This document shows, piece after piece, positions 34,346-47,757 of a stretch of 64,000 nt of DNA (positions are counted from its first letter, which is position 1; each line of letters opens with the position of its first letter). Source of the DNA: Fomes fomentarius (lineage: Eukaryota > Basidiomycota > Agaricomycetes > Polyporales > Polyporaceae). The translations under genes and the position numbers were made by a program. The stretch is taken from contig JABYQN010000002.1 of NCBI GenBank assembly GCA_022606135.1, positions 186,001-250,000 on the forward strand, in the 5' to 3' direction. Below the pieces are notes generated by a model. That model did no database searches, had not been told where the DNA came from, and saw only the letters and a program-made list of their open reading frames with translations.

Positions 34346-36033
34346 TCAGGGACCACAGCTTTCAACCGAGTCATATGCTCGTCCGATATCATCAGCGAAC
34401 TGGTTTCCGTGCCACCATCCTGCACCAGTAGCCGCGAACAGATGAAAGTAAGCTTTGTGAGGGGATCCCCACTTGTAGCGCGAGACTCGACCATGGAGAC
34501 TAGCGCTTGACGCTGTGCGGCGTTCTGCACACGAAACCGAGAGCTGCTGGAGGTCCGGAGATGTGGTCTCGCAGCACAGCGCCGCAAGAAGCTCCGCGGA
34601 AGAGTCAACGTGCACGGTGAGAGCGCGAACCAATGGGAAGCCTTCGAAGATTGTGCTCCAGTCGCCCTCCTCGGGATAAAGACTCTCGGGGAGATGAACT
34701 TCAAGGGTGCGGACGTTGGGCGATATGGAGAACAGCTCGACCAACTCGCGTTGAGTCTCGGAGCATGTCTGTGTACCGTCTTTCCATAGGGCGTCGCGAA
34801 TAGTGATCGACATGCGCTCAGCTACGTCAACAGTACCACACAAGAAACAGGAGGCAAGATCACGCTCGCCTGTATAGAGTTTGAGGATAAGGCCGTCAAG
34901 GGACGAGAAGGTCTCCGAGAGTGTGCAGGATGGCACGGCCGTCCGAATGGGGCGACTTTCACACACAAAGGCGAGCCGGGCGATCGAAGGAACAGTGAAG
35001 CATTGTAGCAAGCAGTAGCCGTATTCGGAGTCCTCGTCTTCGACGACGTACTCGCGTACGTGTGGCAGATGCAAGGAGGGCTTCAATATCTGCTCTCCGA
35101 TGACATTGTCTGGCGCGGAGTTGACGATCTTGAAGTACTCGAGACATCGTGCCAACGATTCCACGAGAACCTCCGTGGACATGGTGCGTATCTCGGAAGG
35201 CAGGTGGTATTCACAGTAGTCCGAGCAGCCGAGAATCTCGAGCCGTCTGAGGGATCTCACTGCAAGGTAGATGGGGAAGAATGTGCCATTGATGATAAGG
35301 TGGTGAAGTCGAGGAAGGTTTGCAGAATAGTCTTGGCGCCCTCCGAGTAGGACAAACTAGGGGATTTCGTACCACTCCGATGAGCAGAGCATTCGGACTT
35401 CGAGTGTTCGGAGATTGGGCATATCGAAGGCGAAGAATTCGTCGATGTGAGTGAGCTGTTGTAGACGAAGGCTTAGTGAAAGAGAGGATAGGCGGGATAG
35501 GTGCTGGGGTCCTAAGGACTTTAGGGCCGACCTATGAGCGAGAGTCCGTGGATGTAGGGAGAAGAGCGTGAAATGACGTCGAACAAGATGGAGATGTTGT
35601 CTGATCTACGCGCGAGATGCAACTTGGGGGCGCTAAGAAAGTTCGCCCAGAATACCGGGGTGTTATGAATGAAGGTACGCCAGATGCGACAAACGTGGGT
35701 CACAGAGATATCCTGCCGACGGGTGTGCCGCACCTGGCCGAATACCTCGCCCAGGAGCTCGTTCGGGAGTGCTATATGGATTGGGGCTGCTGCGTTATGG
35801 ATGAAGGAGAAATCCAAGATAGCTTGGCGTGTCCGCTTGATCTCTGCGCGACGATCTACCGTGGACGCCATGCGTAGCATCTGTGTAAGGCTTTCACGCG
35901 CTCGATAGGCTTGTTGGAGGCTCTTCTCTTGAATGTGCGCAGGAGAAAGTGTCACAAAGACTTCCAGCTCTTCATCGCGCAGTGCTAGATCCGTCTGAAA
36001 TACCTGCGCATGCAGTATGCGTACTCGGTCCAT
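34346..36033 (-). pseudogene. Broken F-box protein gene
   Basis: F-box proteins recruit targets to SCF ubiquitin ligases. The minus-strand reading begins at ATG 36033 (MDRVRILHAQVFQTDLALRD). It continues through a coiled region to the F-box: NAAAPIHIALPNELLGEVFG, then a segment ending VTHVCRIWRTFIHNTPVFWA. The frame ends at 35521 (GLSLIGRP). One frame over, it resumes at once as SALKSLGPQHLSRLSSLSLS followed by MPNLRTLEVRMLCSSEWYEI. An in-frame TAG follows near 35354. The same frame then runs open (FVLLGGRQDYSANLPRLHHL) through LRR-like text to a stop at 34346. So one frameshift and one nonsense codon interrupt an otherwise complete gene. The F-box closely resembles the intact gene at 52.3 kb. 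Confidence 0.75.
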
Positions 36034-37165
36034 GACTGAGAGATTTACAGTGAGCTCATCCTGTATCGTTTTGACTCGCCGTGACTGTGGGCACACTCAC
36101 CGACGAATCCGAGTCCCTCGTCGCGACGAGTTCAGGGCTCCGAGACAACCGATCTGAGCGTGTTGACCCTGCAAACCTGGAGACCGTATTGCGGTGGCTA
36201 TATGCGTGGTGGGAGATGGCAATGGTCAAGAAACACGACGAACTTCAAGGCTACCGGGGATTGCCCAAGCGCCGGTCACATGCGCTAAAATATAGTTGAC
36301 GATTTCGATGAGCAGCATTCAAGGTTTTGTACAATGACACAAAGATGGGGGTATTCCATCAGGCACAGTTTTGTTGTTAACTCTACGCGTACTTATTAAT
36401 GAGCTGACATTAAAGTTGAGGAGGAAGAGCGAGGAAAACAGCTCCGCTATCGGTAAACTAGCGAGATACAAGGTGTTGCATACACTTCCAATATATACTC
36501 GAGTTTTCAGAGTGCAATCTACAGGGATCTACTGCAGAACCATATAATGAAGAGCTCTTGAATTCTTGAAGACAAGACAATGAAGTTCGAGCTTGAGGTG
36601 TCAATTCGTGCATTTTGGGCAGTCAGCGCCTATCGGACATTCTTTGCTGTAGCCTCTTCAAGCATTGCGCGGAACTATTTACCCCTAAGTAGCGGCGTGC
36701 TGCACATAAATATGAGTTGACTCAAGTCTCATTGGCAGCAAAAAGGCAACAAAAGTATGACCACCGCAGGACTCGAACCTGCAACCTTTTGGTACGCCTG
36801 ACGATCGAAGCCAAACGCGCTACCATTGCGCCAGGTAGCCATACTGGCACAGTACTTACACAGAATATGACAGCTGCTTTACAGCTTTGCGCCAGGGGTT
36901 CAAGTTATTGTCTCAGTTCACAAGATCCTGCGGCGGTCGTTCCATCCCTACGCCCCATCATCGGAGAGCATGAGCCCACAGATAGCCGACATGAAACAAT
37001 AGGGACCTTTAGATTATATAGCAAGTATCCGCTAGCCTTGAGTCCCAACAATACGTAGGCAGGAAGTGCCAGCGTAGCACAGTGAACGAACGTCGAGGTA
37101 ATCGGCCCATACTATGAAGACGATTAGCCAGCTGACAACGCTATTCCAGTGGGGTTCAGACGACG
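36034..37165. other. Intergenic with a tRNA gene
   Basis: Apart from the tRNA at 36758-36840, no gene was recognised. The region is AT-richer than its surroundings, with several TATA-like stretches near 36490 and 37010. Confidence 0.5.
36758..36840 (-). tRNA. tRNA-Arg(UCG) with an 11-base intron
   Basis: Minus-strand folding gives a 7-bp acceptor stem (GGCTACC with GGTGGTC, two G-U pairs) and a D arm with GGCGCAATGGTAGCGCG. The anticodon stem is TTTGG with CCAAA, and the perfect T arm is GCAGG-TTCGAGT-CCTGC. The anticodon loop is CT-TCG-A followed by an 11-base intron (about 36794-36804) after position 37. That places anticodon UCG, which reads CGA (Arg). A T-run (TTTT) for Pol III termination follows four bases after the discriminator A. 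Mature length is 72 before CCA. Confidence 0.9.
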
Positions 37166-38557
37166 ATGTCTCAACAAGACGCTCCTCTCGGATACTGGAA
37201 GCCCAATGGATTGCGGAAGCTGCTGGCCCGTGCTTGGAGGGCGATCATCAAGCTGGGCCGCCGCGGGACAACTCAAACAGCATCTCATTCAAGTAGCCGT
37301 CCAGTCGACCCGCAGACTGATGCCAGACTACCGCCTGAGCTCTTTGACCAAGTCATCGACCATCTCCACGACGACGTGGACACGCTGCAGACCTGTACCC
37401 TACTCTGCCGGCTCCTCCTCCCTTCTGCCAGATTTCACCTTTTCCACACCGTGAAAATTACAAGGAAGAACTATGCAGAAATTGTGTCGGTCCTTACCGA
37501 CAGGGCCCCGGAGCTCGCGATCTACGTGCGCAGCCTGACACTCGAGACTCCAGGGGAGACGTTCAAGGACCTGCAGAAGCTCATGGACACCGGCAAGCTC
37601 GACAAGCTCAAGATTCTCCGTGCTTTCGTTGAGGACATCGCCCCGCGAACGAAAGAAGTGCAACGCCTGACGCTGAAGGATGTCCCGCTCGACAACACTG
37701 TAGTGAAGAAGTTCGAGACGATGTTCCCCCGATTGAACACGCTTTCCATGTATGACTGCTGGTTCCGATGCAACGCGGACCTCGACAGGCTGGTCCACGA
37801 TCATCCTGCCGTTCATACCATCCGATGCGGACGCGTTTCCTCGCTCTATGGAGAATCTCCTCCGGACACCCTCGATGAGGTTGGGCCCCCTATCTCCCTG
37901 CAGCACCTCAAAATCACCGAGGCCTACTCTCCCTCCCCTCTTACCTTGATGCCATGGCTGGTATCCCACTGCAATCCCGAGCACTTCGTGTACACCGTCT
38001 ATCGTCTCAGTCAGATTACGAAACTCAACCAGGCAATTGTTGGACTCGAGTCGCTAAGGCACCTCCACATTATCTTCTACCACTGGCGCAAACCCGGTAC
38101 GTAACCCACTCTTTCTATTCATTTACCCGCCATTGACCGAGCGCTGCGGAAGAAGACATTCGAGAGGCTGAGAACTCGCCCGAAGTCCTCTCGCTGACGC
38201 CCCACCATCCCCCAATATTACCACGATTACGATCGACGGGCGAACACACTCGCTCAATCTCGCTGTCGGGATGCTCGGAGAGCTAGAGCCGGCGCTCTTC
38301 GTCCGCCTTCACACCATCAATCTCTATGTCCACATCGCCCCCAAGACATCGCGAAGGTACGGAACGATGCGTGGGGGCTAATGGACCGGACTCTGAGCGT
38401 GCTCCTCTCCCTCGGCGTCGTCAACTTCTATAACATGTGCCTGGAGGACCAGCACCTTCCGGACGGACAGCTAGCCATCGAGGAACGGCTACCTGTGCTG
38501 CACGCGCGCAAGATAATGCATTTCAAGTTCGAGAGGAACGCTCCCTATATATACTAG
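37166..38557 (+). CDS. F-box protein, probable frameshift near the 3' end
   Basis: Exon 1 is 37166-38096. The F-box is LPPELFDQVIDHLHDDVDTL followed by CTLLCRLLLPSARFHLFHTV (about residues 53-95). After it comes a long LRR-like region (VRSLTLETPGETFKDLQKLM, VQRLTLKDVPLDNTVV) typical of basidiomycete F-box expansions. A likely intron 38097-38172 leads to NITTITIDGRTHSLNLAVGM and LFVRLHTINLYVHIAP. At a C5 run near 38337-38341 the frame must shift one base. It then continues DIAKVRNDAWGLMDRTLSVL to EERLPVLHARKIMHFKFERN and stop 38555-38557. Either a base was lost or the sequence has a homopolymer error. It is not closely similar to the other two F-box genes here. The target is unknown. Confidence 0.7.
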
Positions 38558-39258
38558 AATGGTAGGTGACGATGATCACGCGATACAATCACGAGGCTAA
38601 TACATGACATCCAGCATTTAATGCGCGTCGCGGGTCGTGGTTCTGCCTGAAACCCGCCACTAGGCTCCGCGCCATATACATAGGTTATACGACAAGGACT
38701 CTTCTTTGTCCACTCCCTCGTTAGTGTAAGGACGTCACATGCATTTCGTTTGTGGTTGTTGCGTCGGAAGTATGTTGTGATCGTCGACATGCTCTCTCGA
38801 GGTAGATTACCTATCTTCTCGTCTCATTCACGCCTCCCTTCCGTCGTCCTCCATGGCAACTCTATCCGGGACAAGCTGAATGTCAATGTACGTATCTATC
38901 GACTCATTCGTCTGACTCTTGAACAACGTTTACCCGCAGGTTGCGGCCCGGACATGCTGTTCTTATCTAATACCGGGTAGCGTATTCTTCGGTAAGCGCT
39001 CACGGGTGCTCACGTCATGAAACGGAGTCTCTGGCCCGCATTGGTACCAGCTGATCAGATTGACTCTTCTTCACGGAACGCCTTATTGACCGTCACTAAC
39101 CTGGCCTATTGAGAACAAACTGTCGAGTACAGCCTCGGTATGGGCGCCTCTTCCACTTAGTATATCAGTCGATATGACTCAAATCGCAGGGGACACTCTT
39201 CTATTTCACACTCTATCTTGAGCACATCTGATTTTCCTGCCAGGCATAGTACGGTATC
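38558..39258. other. Intergenic, nothing recognised
   Basis: This is promoter-side DNA of the aminotransferase gene. Short open frames only; no repeat seen. Confidence 0.5.
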
Positions 39259-41234
<1,976 letters not shown>

Positions 41235-41847
41235 CGACGCATACGGCATCACTGCCAGGAACGGAAAAAATATCGGTGCCAGAATACCGACCAGACGAAT
41301 AATAGAGAACTGCAATCCATTCATGTTCCGTGTCAACCCAAAGATCCCAAAATGTTCCTCTACATACATGGCCCACGATCGTTACATACTACAGATGTTG
41401 ATGACAGTGACAGTGACAGTAACAAACCAGCGTCCGTAGCGCCGCCTAGAAATCCGACACATGCTGCCCTGAAGAACGGGCCGATGGCGTGGAGCGGCGC
41501 AAAGTACACATACATAACAACAACAATACGGAGAAAACATCGCGAACACCGCCATACGCCACCTGGCTGTACAAAGCAAAGAAAGAGCGAAATCGAACAG
41601 CAAGTACTACAACGGGGGGGTAATAAGTTAACGTCCAGAAAAAGACAGTGGCATAGCGCATCGCCGCGCCTGCATTTCGCTAGACCTTTGCGCATGCGGC
41701 TTCTTGTTCGACTTGAATGGAGGGTATACCATATGATATGCCAGACTGGCAGCTTGAAGTGGCGAGTCGGAGAGCTGCGTGACATCCAGAGGAACGTACC
41801 GAGACCAAGCCAGCATCATGTCAAGCTTCAGCGCGACACCATGGAAG
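41235..41847. other. Convergent intergenic region
   Basis: This is 3' DNA of two convergent genes. It includes a short GTGACA direct repeat (GATGACAGTGACAGTGACAG at about 41399-41418). No gene was seen. Confidence 0.55.
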
Positions 41848-43434
41848 CTACCGTCGCGCGGAGACACTCCTGACAACATGCTTCCACAGCCTTCCAATCG
41901 TCGCCGTCGGCTTCGTCCGCCTCTTCTCCGCCTCTCCCTCCTTCCCTGCGCCCAAGAACAGCTCGGGCGACGTCGCCGCCCGACCATGTCGCGCATACAC
42001 CGACTCCAAATACGACGACCGTTCCGATCCACGCGGGCTGCCCGGATCGCTCCATTGAATATGCACGTTCACGGGGAGCGTGTACACCGAGCCGACGGAG
42101 TTGAGTGAGCCCACGGACGCGACGGAGGTCGCCGTGTGCGGCCGGGTGCCGAAGCTGACTCTGTGCTCGCGCTCGCGCTCCTTGTATGTCTCTAAGCCCG
42201 TGTCGTCGCCCTTGCTCTTGCTCTTGCCCTTGCCAGCACCGTGGTACGCGTCCTTGGGGAGCTCGATGATGCCCACGGGCACGTCATTCAGCCGGGTTTG
42301 CACGTTGTTGGAGTGCCCGTGCCCGTGTCCCTGTGCCAGCTCGGGCGGTTGGTCATGAGTGTGAGTGTGAGCGAGGACACCGAGCTCGTCTGCAGGGAGC
42401 GGGTCGAGCGGCTGCGCGAGGGAGACGTCGCTCGCGCTCGGGCCGGGGCTCATCGTCAAGCTGGGCGTGTCGCAATCGACCGAGAGCCTGCCCGAGCTCG
42501 AGCTCGCCGACGCGAACGACGACGTGCGCGAGCGATGCTGGCGCGGGGGCGTCGCAGGCGGAAGCGTCGAGGACGAAGGGGTCGGCGCGGTCGCAGAACG
42601 GACAGACATAGGCCGCACTGGGACTCCCATATTGGTAATCGACGCAACACTTCCGGGCCTCGGCACACCCGCCAGCGACGCACGAGGCGAAGTACGCGCG
42701 TGCATGCGGACAGGGAGCGGGGGTGGCACTGCTTCCAGCGACTTTGCACGCACGGTCAGTGTAGACGCGGTCGAGCGGCGACGGGCCTCGCGCGCGGACA
42801 CGGGGAGGACGACGCCCTCGGCTTTGAGTCCCAGCCTGGAGAAACGGGGTGCGGCGGACTGGGTGAGCCAGTTTTCTTCCGGGTTGCGCGAGGTCGACGG
42901 CGCGAGGCGCACGGGCGAGCCTGTGCGCGGGTCGACTTGTTCAAAGACGCTCTTGCGTGAGCCGGTGGAGTGCCCGCTCGGGGTTGGTGAGCTCGGGCGC
43001 GATTTCGACTTTGGGCTCGCACTACCAGGGGAGGCCGGGGAACGAGCGGACGGCGGGGACACGGCGCCACCTTGTGCGACCCATGCAGGTAAGGGAGGGA
43101 CCGCTGGAGGTACTGCGCGTGCACTTGCAGACTTGGAACGCGTTCGAGCTGTAAGAGAGTGACTGGTCGCAGGGAGCTCGGGCGAGTCCGATGCCGAGCT
43201 AGGGAAGCTGATCTTGGATAGAACCACACCGAGGGACCGCCTCCTATGCTTCTTGCTCGATGTGGATGCGGCGTCGTCGTCCTCGTCGGTCGCCGTGGTC
43301 GAGAATTCGGCTAGGGGCGACAAGTGTCTGGTACTTCCTCTGGGGGTTGCTGGTGCACTGAGTGTGCCGTCTTTAGAGGCGGCGATGGATGGTCCAGCGA
43401 GAGGAGAAGAGCGAAGGGGGCGCGAGCTCTGCAT
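41848..43434 (-). CDS. Ser/Pro-rich, basic, disordered hypothetical protein
   Basis: A single open exon of 528 residues starts MQSSRPLRSSPLAGPSIAAS. It is dominated by Ser, Pro, Arg and Ala, with many SP, RS and TP sites fit for kinases, for example SARSPASPGSASPKSKSRPS and SRKSVFEQVDPRTGSP. A His/Gly run (AHTHTHDQPPELAQGHGHGH) and a KGKSKSKGDD stretch follow. The most ordered-looking part is near the C-terminus (VYTLPVNVHIQWSDPGSPRG, then AATIGRLWKHVVRSVSARR-like end with Trp and basic residues). It has no recognisable domain, signal peptide or membrane segment. The long open frame with strong third-position GC supports coding. It may be a signalling or cytoskeletal scaffold, but that is only a guess. 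Confidence 0.65.
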   Translation of the reverse strand: MQSSRPLRSSPLAGPSIAASKDGTLSAPATPRGSTRHLSPLAEFSTTATDEDDDAASTSSKKHRRRSLGVVLSKISFPSSASDSPELPATSHSLTARTRSKSASARAVPPAVPPLPAWVAQGGAVSPPSARSPASPGSASPKSKSRPSSPTPSGHSTGSRKSVFEQVDPRTGSPVRLAPSTSRNPEENWLTQSAAPRFSRLGLKAEGVVLPVSAREARRRSTASTLTVRAKSLEAVPPPLPVRMHARTSPRASLAGVPRPGSVASITNMGVPVRPMSVRSATAPTPSSSTLPPATPPRQHRSRTSSFASASSSSGRLSVDCDTPSLTMSPGPSASDVSLAQPLDPLPADELGVLAHTHTHDQPPELAQGHGHGHSNNVQTRLNDVPVGIIELPKDAYHGAGKGKSKSKGDDTGLETYKEREREHRVSFGTRPHTATSVASVGSLNSVGSVYTLPVNVHIQWSDPGSPRGSERSSYLESVYARHGRAATSPELFLGAGKEGEAEKRRTKPTATIGRLWKHVVRSVSARR

Positions 43435-46400
43435 GGGGGGAGAGATTGTGTTGTATCTTCGGATTGCGGGCGTAGGACGTTCAGGTATTGTGAGCTTGTG
43501 TTCTGCAGAGGGGAGGCGGAGCGGTAAACGAGCGACAGGTAAAGGAGCGACAAGCCTGGGACTGGGGGAGGACTGTAGAGCGGATGAAATATGAATAAGA
43601 GTCAGCGCTATTGTTACAAGGCGTGCAGTGCGGGCATAATGTGCGTGGAGAAGGGAAGAGTGTAAGTGTAGATGTTGGCATGGTGCGACGTGCGGTCATG
43701 ATAAGAGGCGGGATGTGGCCCAATGCGGCCCTCGGACGAGGTCGTCCAGGGTCATGCGTGTGAGATCAAAAGAATGTTTGTCTGGGCCCAGACTCGGAGG
43801 CGTTACTGATACAAGTGATGCAAGGATAACGTGCCTATTCAACTGCCAGGAACGCCACGATGGAAAGTTCAACGACACTGCCGGGGCGAGACAGAACACG
43901 TTGAGTCGCGTAGCAACGTGGCTGTAGTGAGCGGAGCACGGAGTTGGTCCACGTACCGCGGCATGGTGCAGAAGGTGAGTGAGCTCCCGCCCACCCACGG
44001 GATTAACCCCGAGTGAGCATCGTCGCGTGGGTTTCCTTCCGAGGAAGCGTGGGTATCGAGGAACGCCGCAGAGGAAAAGAGATGGAATCAAGATGATGGC
44101 CGGAGTTGACACAGCTTCTCAGCTTAGTCTGCTGGAAGTGAATTTATCCTGCTATATGCACTCGCTGTACCATCGGGCGCTTGTACTCGCGAGTGAATGA
44201 GCGACAAACCGACGGAATTTGCTCCGGAACGCCCGACCTTTTGGTATGAGTTGTTCATAGATGGGTGAGGGGCACCCTCTCTCAGCGCACAGAAGTAACT
44301 GAAGGAGGGGGCACCTCACATGTGTCCACACATCAGCGCGCCGGTAGCTAGTCCGACATGGTCGTTGACACCGCGACACACCCGGGTCTCCGCCGTACCT
44401 CATGAGCGCGACGAAGTAACCTCGCCGGCAGAAAACGATACCTGATATCCACACCCGAGAAGTAATCAATCCAAAGGCTTACCTCCGTGTGCCATCCTTC
44501 CGATGATTGTCCAGCCTCCATAGATCTAGACAAGCGTGCTTCCATGGACCCAATTCCCTTCGTAGAGCGGTACTGACCCCTAAAATGTGGACAGCGTGAG
44601 CTGATCCGCAAGGGCGCGTCGCAAAAGGGTGGACACAGAGACCTGGTCGAGGTAGGGCAAAGGAGAGGCGGAGCAAGAGAGAGAGGTAGGGGAAGAGAAG
44701 AGGTCGCGCAGAGGTGGTAATCTGGGAAGTGCGAGGGGATGTCTGGAAGACACGGAGCAGCGAAGTGGTAGCTGGCAGCGGATGACCACCCGAAGAGACA
44801 TGATGGACAGAAAACGGCGGGGGATATAACCACGGGGAATGACGCCGATAAGATACCGGACGTAGCGTCTTCGGGACAGTCTAGCGAACTCTACCCGAGC
44901 TCGAGCGTTGTCTGACTTAGTGAGCGTCTGATTCTGATTCTGACCGGCGGTTCGTCCCAGTCGTCCGCCTCCCTCGGGATTGCTTCTTATCGACAGCGCG
45001 TGAGCTCCAACGTCGACATGAACGTCCACCTCTTGCAGTTCACTAGCTCTGACCACACTTACATTTGGCATCACAATACAAGCACGTACTATCTGTTCAG
45101 CCAGACTTTCGCGTGCCGTCTCGGATATGTGCCATCTCTGCTGTCTTCCCGGCTTGCTTCTCTCGTCTCCTTCTCTCACCGCCACAATCGGGACGCCCTA
45201 CGAGTTTACACACCACCGCCGCCAGATGAGGTCATCCAGCGAACCACCCAACCTCCGCTCTATTCACGAAACCTACACAATCATTGTGGCGTGCCTCCCC
45301 CCGAGCTGCAGCAGCTCAGCAAGCCTAGTCTGCGACCTGTGCGTGAGTCAGACACGCAGCCTCGATCCTGGGTAAGTCGGAAACCTTGCAATGGAAGTCG
45401 CAGTAAAGCCCTCTCTCTTCCTTATCGCAAATGTCGGGAGGCGTCCTCGAGGACCCGGTATTAGAACCACCCGGCTCGAACGCCTTCTGTTTAGTAAACC
45501 GAGAACCCCATCGCGCCCGAGGCCGCTCGAAAGACAAGGTTGGGCGCACCGATCTCATATATGCATTTTCTTCACCCTGCCGCGGCTTCGTCTCGTCGGC
45601 ACGTATAGCGCCCCTGCGTCCGGGCTGGTCGCTCTCGGAACCGTGCGACAGAGATGACAGAGTTGACGGGGACGATGAGGCGGCTGCGTCAACACTCAAT
45701 ATCAAACTCTGCCAGGTGGTGGTCAGAATAACGACAGATGCCACTTCCACAACACAACGAGGCGGGCTATCGATGAGATGGGTATCCAAAACCGCCCGCC
45801 GCCGTCGCCGCACGGCAGCCATGAATCAGACCTCAGGTTTCCGAAACACCCCCTCGTCGAAGCTTGAGCGGCCTTTGACGAGAAGTTGCGAAGGTTGGGA
45901 GACACAAACTGTCACTGTGCTCAATATATCTGCGGTTCCGCGACCACCTTCTACGTTTTCATACTGCTCTCGTACCGCTCCGCAGCGGCCTGCGCAATCG
46001 GTGGCACCCCGCCGACTGCTCGTCCAGTACAGCATCATCTCCTTGTCAACCCGCCGCCACCCGAGGACCTCGACGTTGGGACCCTATTGGGACCTTATCG
46101 GTATATGCATCGCGCCCTGAAGAAAAGCGTTAGTCTGAACATCCTTCGCACGCTGTCCTCGGATTGAAGGTTTGCGGTGGCAGTGTCTCTCCGAACGCAG
46201 GAAGGCCCATTTCGGCAGATCCCGCCCAAAACCCGAGTCATCAAGTTGCCATTCATGCTGCGGCGACCTGCTACAAGAGGTGTTAACCTCAGCAGCTCAG
46301 AGGAGGGCATGATGGAGGAAATTTGCTCGCGAAGGGACCCGACGGTTCTTACACCGGTTTACAAGCGATTCTGAACAAACACGGCCACCTCGTAGTAAGT

Positions 46401-47757
46401 TGAGGAGAAGCACCAATTTGGGTTAACCGCGAGACGCGCTCTTAGCTCGGTCCCAGAGCGTCGCGCGTCAGCGCGTTCGAGCTGCGGTGAGCGGTGAGTA
46501 TCCCACTTCTCAATATGTACCACTGCCTCTAGTGCTACGATTTACCGGTTCCATATGTTCACACTCCAGCCGTTCAATGTCCAGCCTAGTACTATCACAA
46601 ATGATTCAAACGTGTAGAACCAGTGCACCCGCCCACCAACTTGAACTCGAGTGGTCAACGGCGCACCGTGAGTATCCTCTCTTAGAACCAGCCCGCTCGA
46701 ACACGATTCATCTATGCTCGGACGATGGGCGTTGAACGTTGAACTGCGGGCCACTCCCACTCCGACCCCTCATAACCAGGCTCACACCGACGCCATCTCT
46801 CAATCCCTCAATCTCCCCGTTATCACATTCCGCATGTCATCTTTCCGACACGGTCCTCTAAGCCTCACTTGGCAGCCTCTATCATGCTGCGGCTACAGAC
46901 CCTGCCTAGAAGACCGGCGCAGCACGGTCATCCCGCGCGCGTCCGCGAGGCACCCCCGCAGGCGGGGCTGCAGGTGTGGGTATAGTATCAATAACAGTCG
47001 GTGAATCCTGAGCAAAAACCCTTGGGACGTGAGCAAAAAACCTCGACGTCCCAAGTCCGAGTTCGGCGTCCTTAGCGAAATATGACATCGATCTCTCGGC
47101 ATGGACCGTCCACAGACCAACCCACACCCGCGGCCGTCTACCCAACGGCGAAACGGCCCAGCTTCATAGAACAACAAGCCGAGTCGCTCAGCGACACCGT
47201 GGACCACGCGAACATCGAGTAGTACATAACTACCTCAAGCTTCAGCTTCCGCGGATCAGCGACCTCAAGGGGCGTGCCGAGCAGCAGCGCGGCGAGAAGG
47301 ATACCGCTCAAGTTCATGTTTTTCCCCATTTCCGCCCGGTCGCGAAAAGTAGCGACGCTCCCCGTGGTATCTTGTATTGCAGCAGCGCACCGGTCCGTTG
47401 ATCTGATGGAGTCAAGGGTCAGATTGTGAGTCTGAGCCTTGACACTGAGTGAATCGTCGATCGGCAGGGCGGTCCTGAGAGAGGCCATGCACGAGTATGT
47501 AGTCCGTATCAGTAGATGTGATCTACCCAGCCAAATGTATCCACCAAACCTGTGTACCGTGTTTTTACCCGCCCAATCAGCGCGCCAGCCGTGATGGTTT
47601 AGACCCATAGTCCAAGAAATGTGATTAGAAGCGCAGGGTGTACAATACGATCCCGTCGTGACGATTAGCTCAAATGCTGCGTGTGCGTAAGTGGGTATGT
47701 GCGGCCAAGTTCCAGCGAATAACACGGACGATAAGAGGTATGGCGACAATGCAATGC
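43435..47757. other. Long region without a confirmed gene
   Basis: Several open frames of 100-230 codons exist (for example 45431-46120 plus and 47138-47773 minus), but none shows a family match, a convincing splice pattern or a clean start. A short phrase recurs: AGAACCACCCGGCTCGAACG near 45464 and AGAACCAGCCCGCTCGAACA near 46684. This hints at a local duplication. A gene of unknown family cannot be excluded. Confidence 0.4.

Noticed and set aside
42241..43162. Plus-strand frames of over 230 codons in the Ser-rich gene
   Set aside because: They are Arg/Ala/Gly-rich antisense shadows caused by high third-position GC; the minus-strand frame is much longer and uninterrupted.
45431..46120. 229-codon plus-strand gene
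   Set aside because: No domain, no homologue recognised, and codon use does not differ from non-coding neighbours; kept only as a mention in the gap entry.
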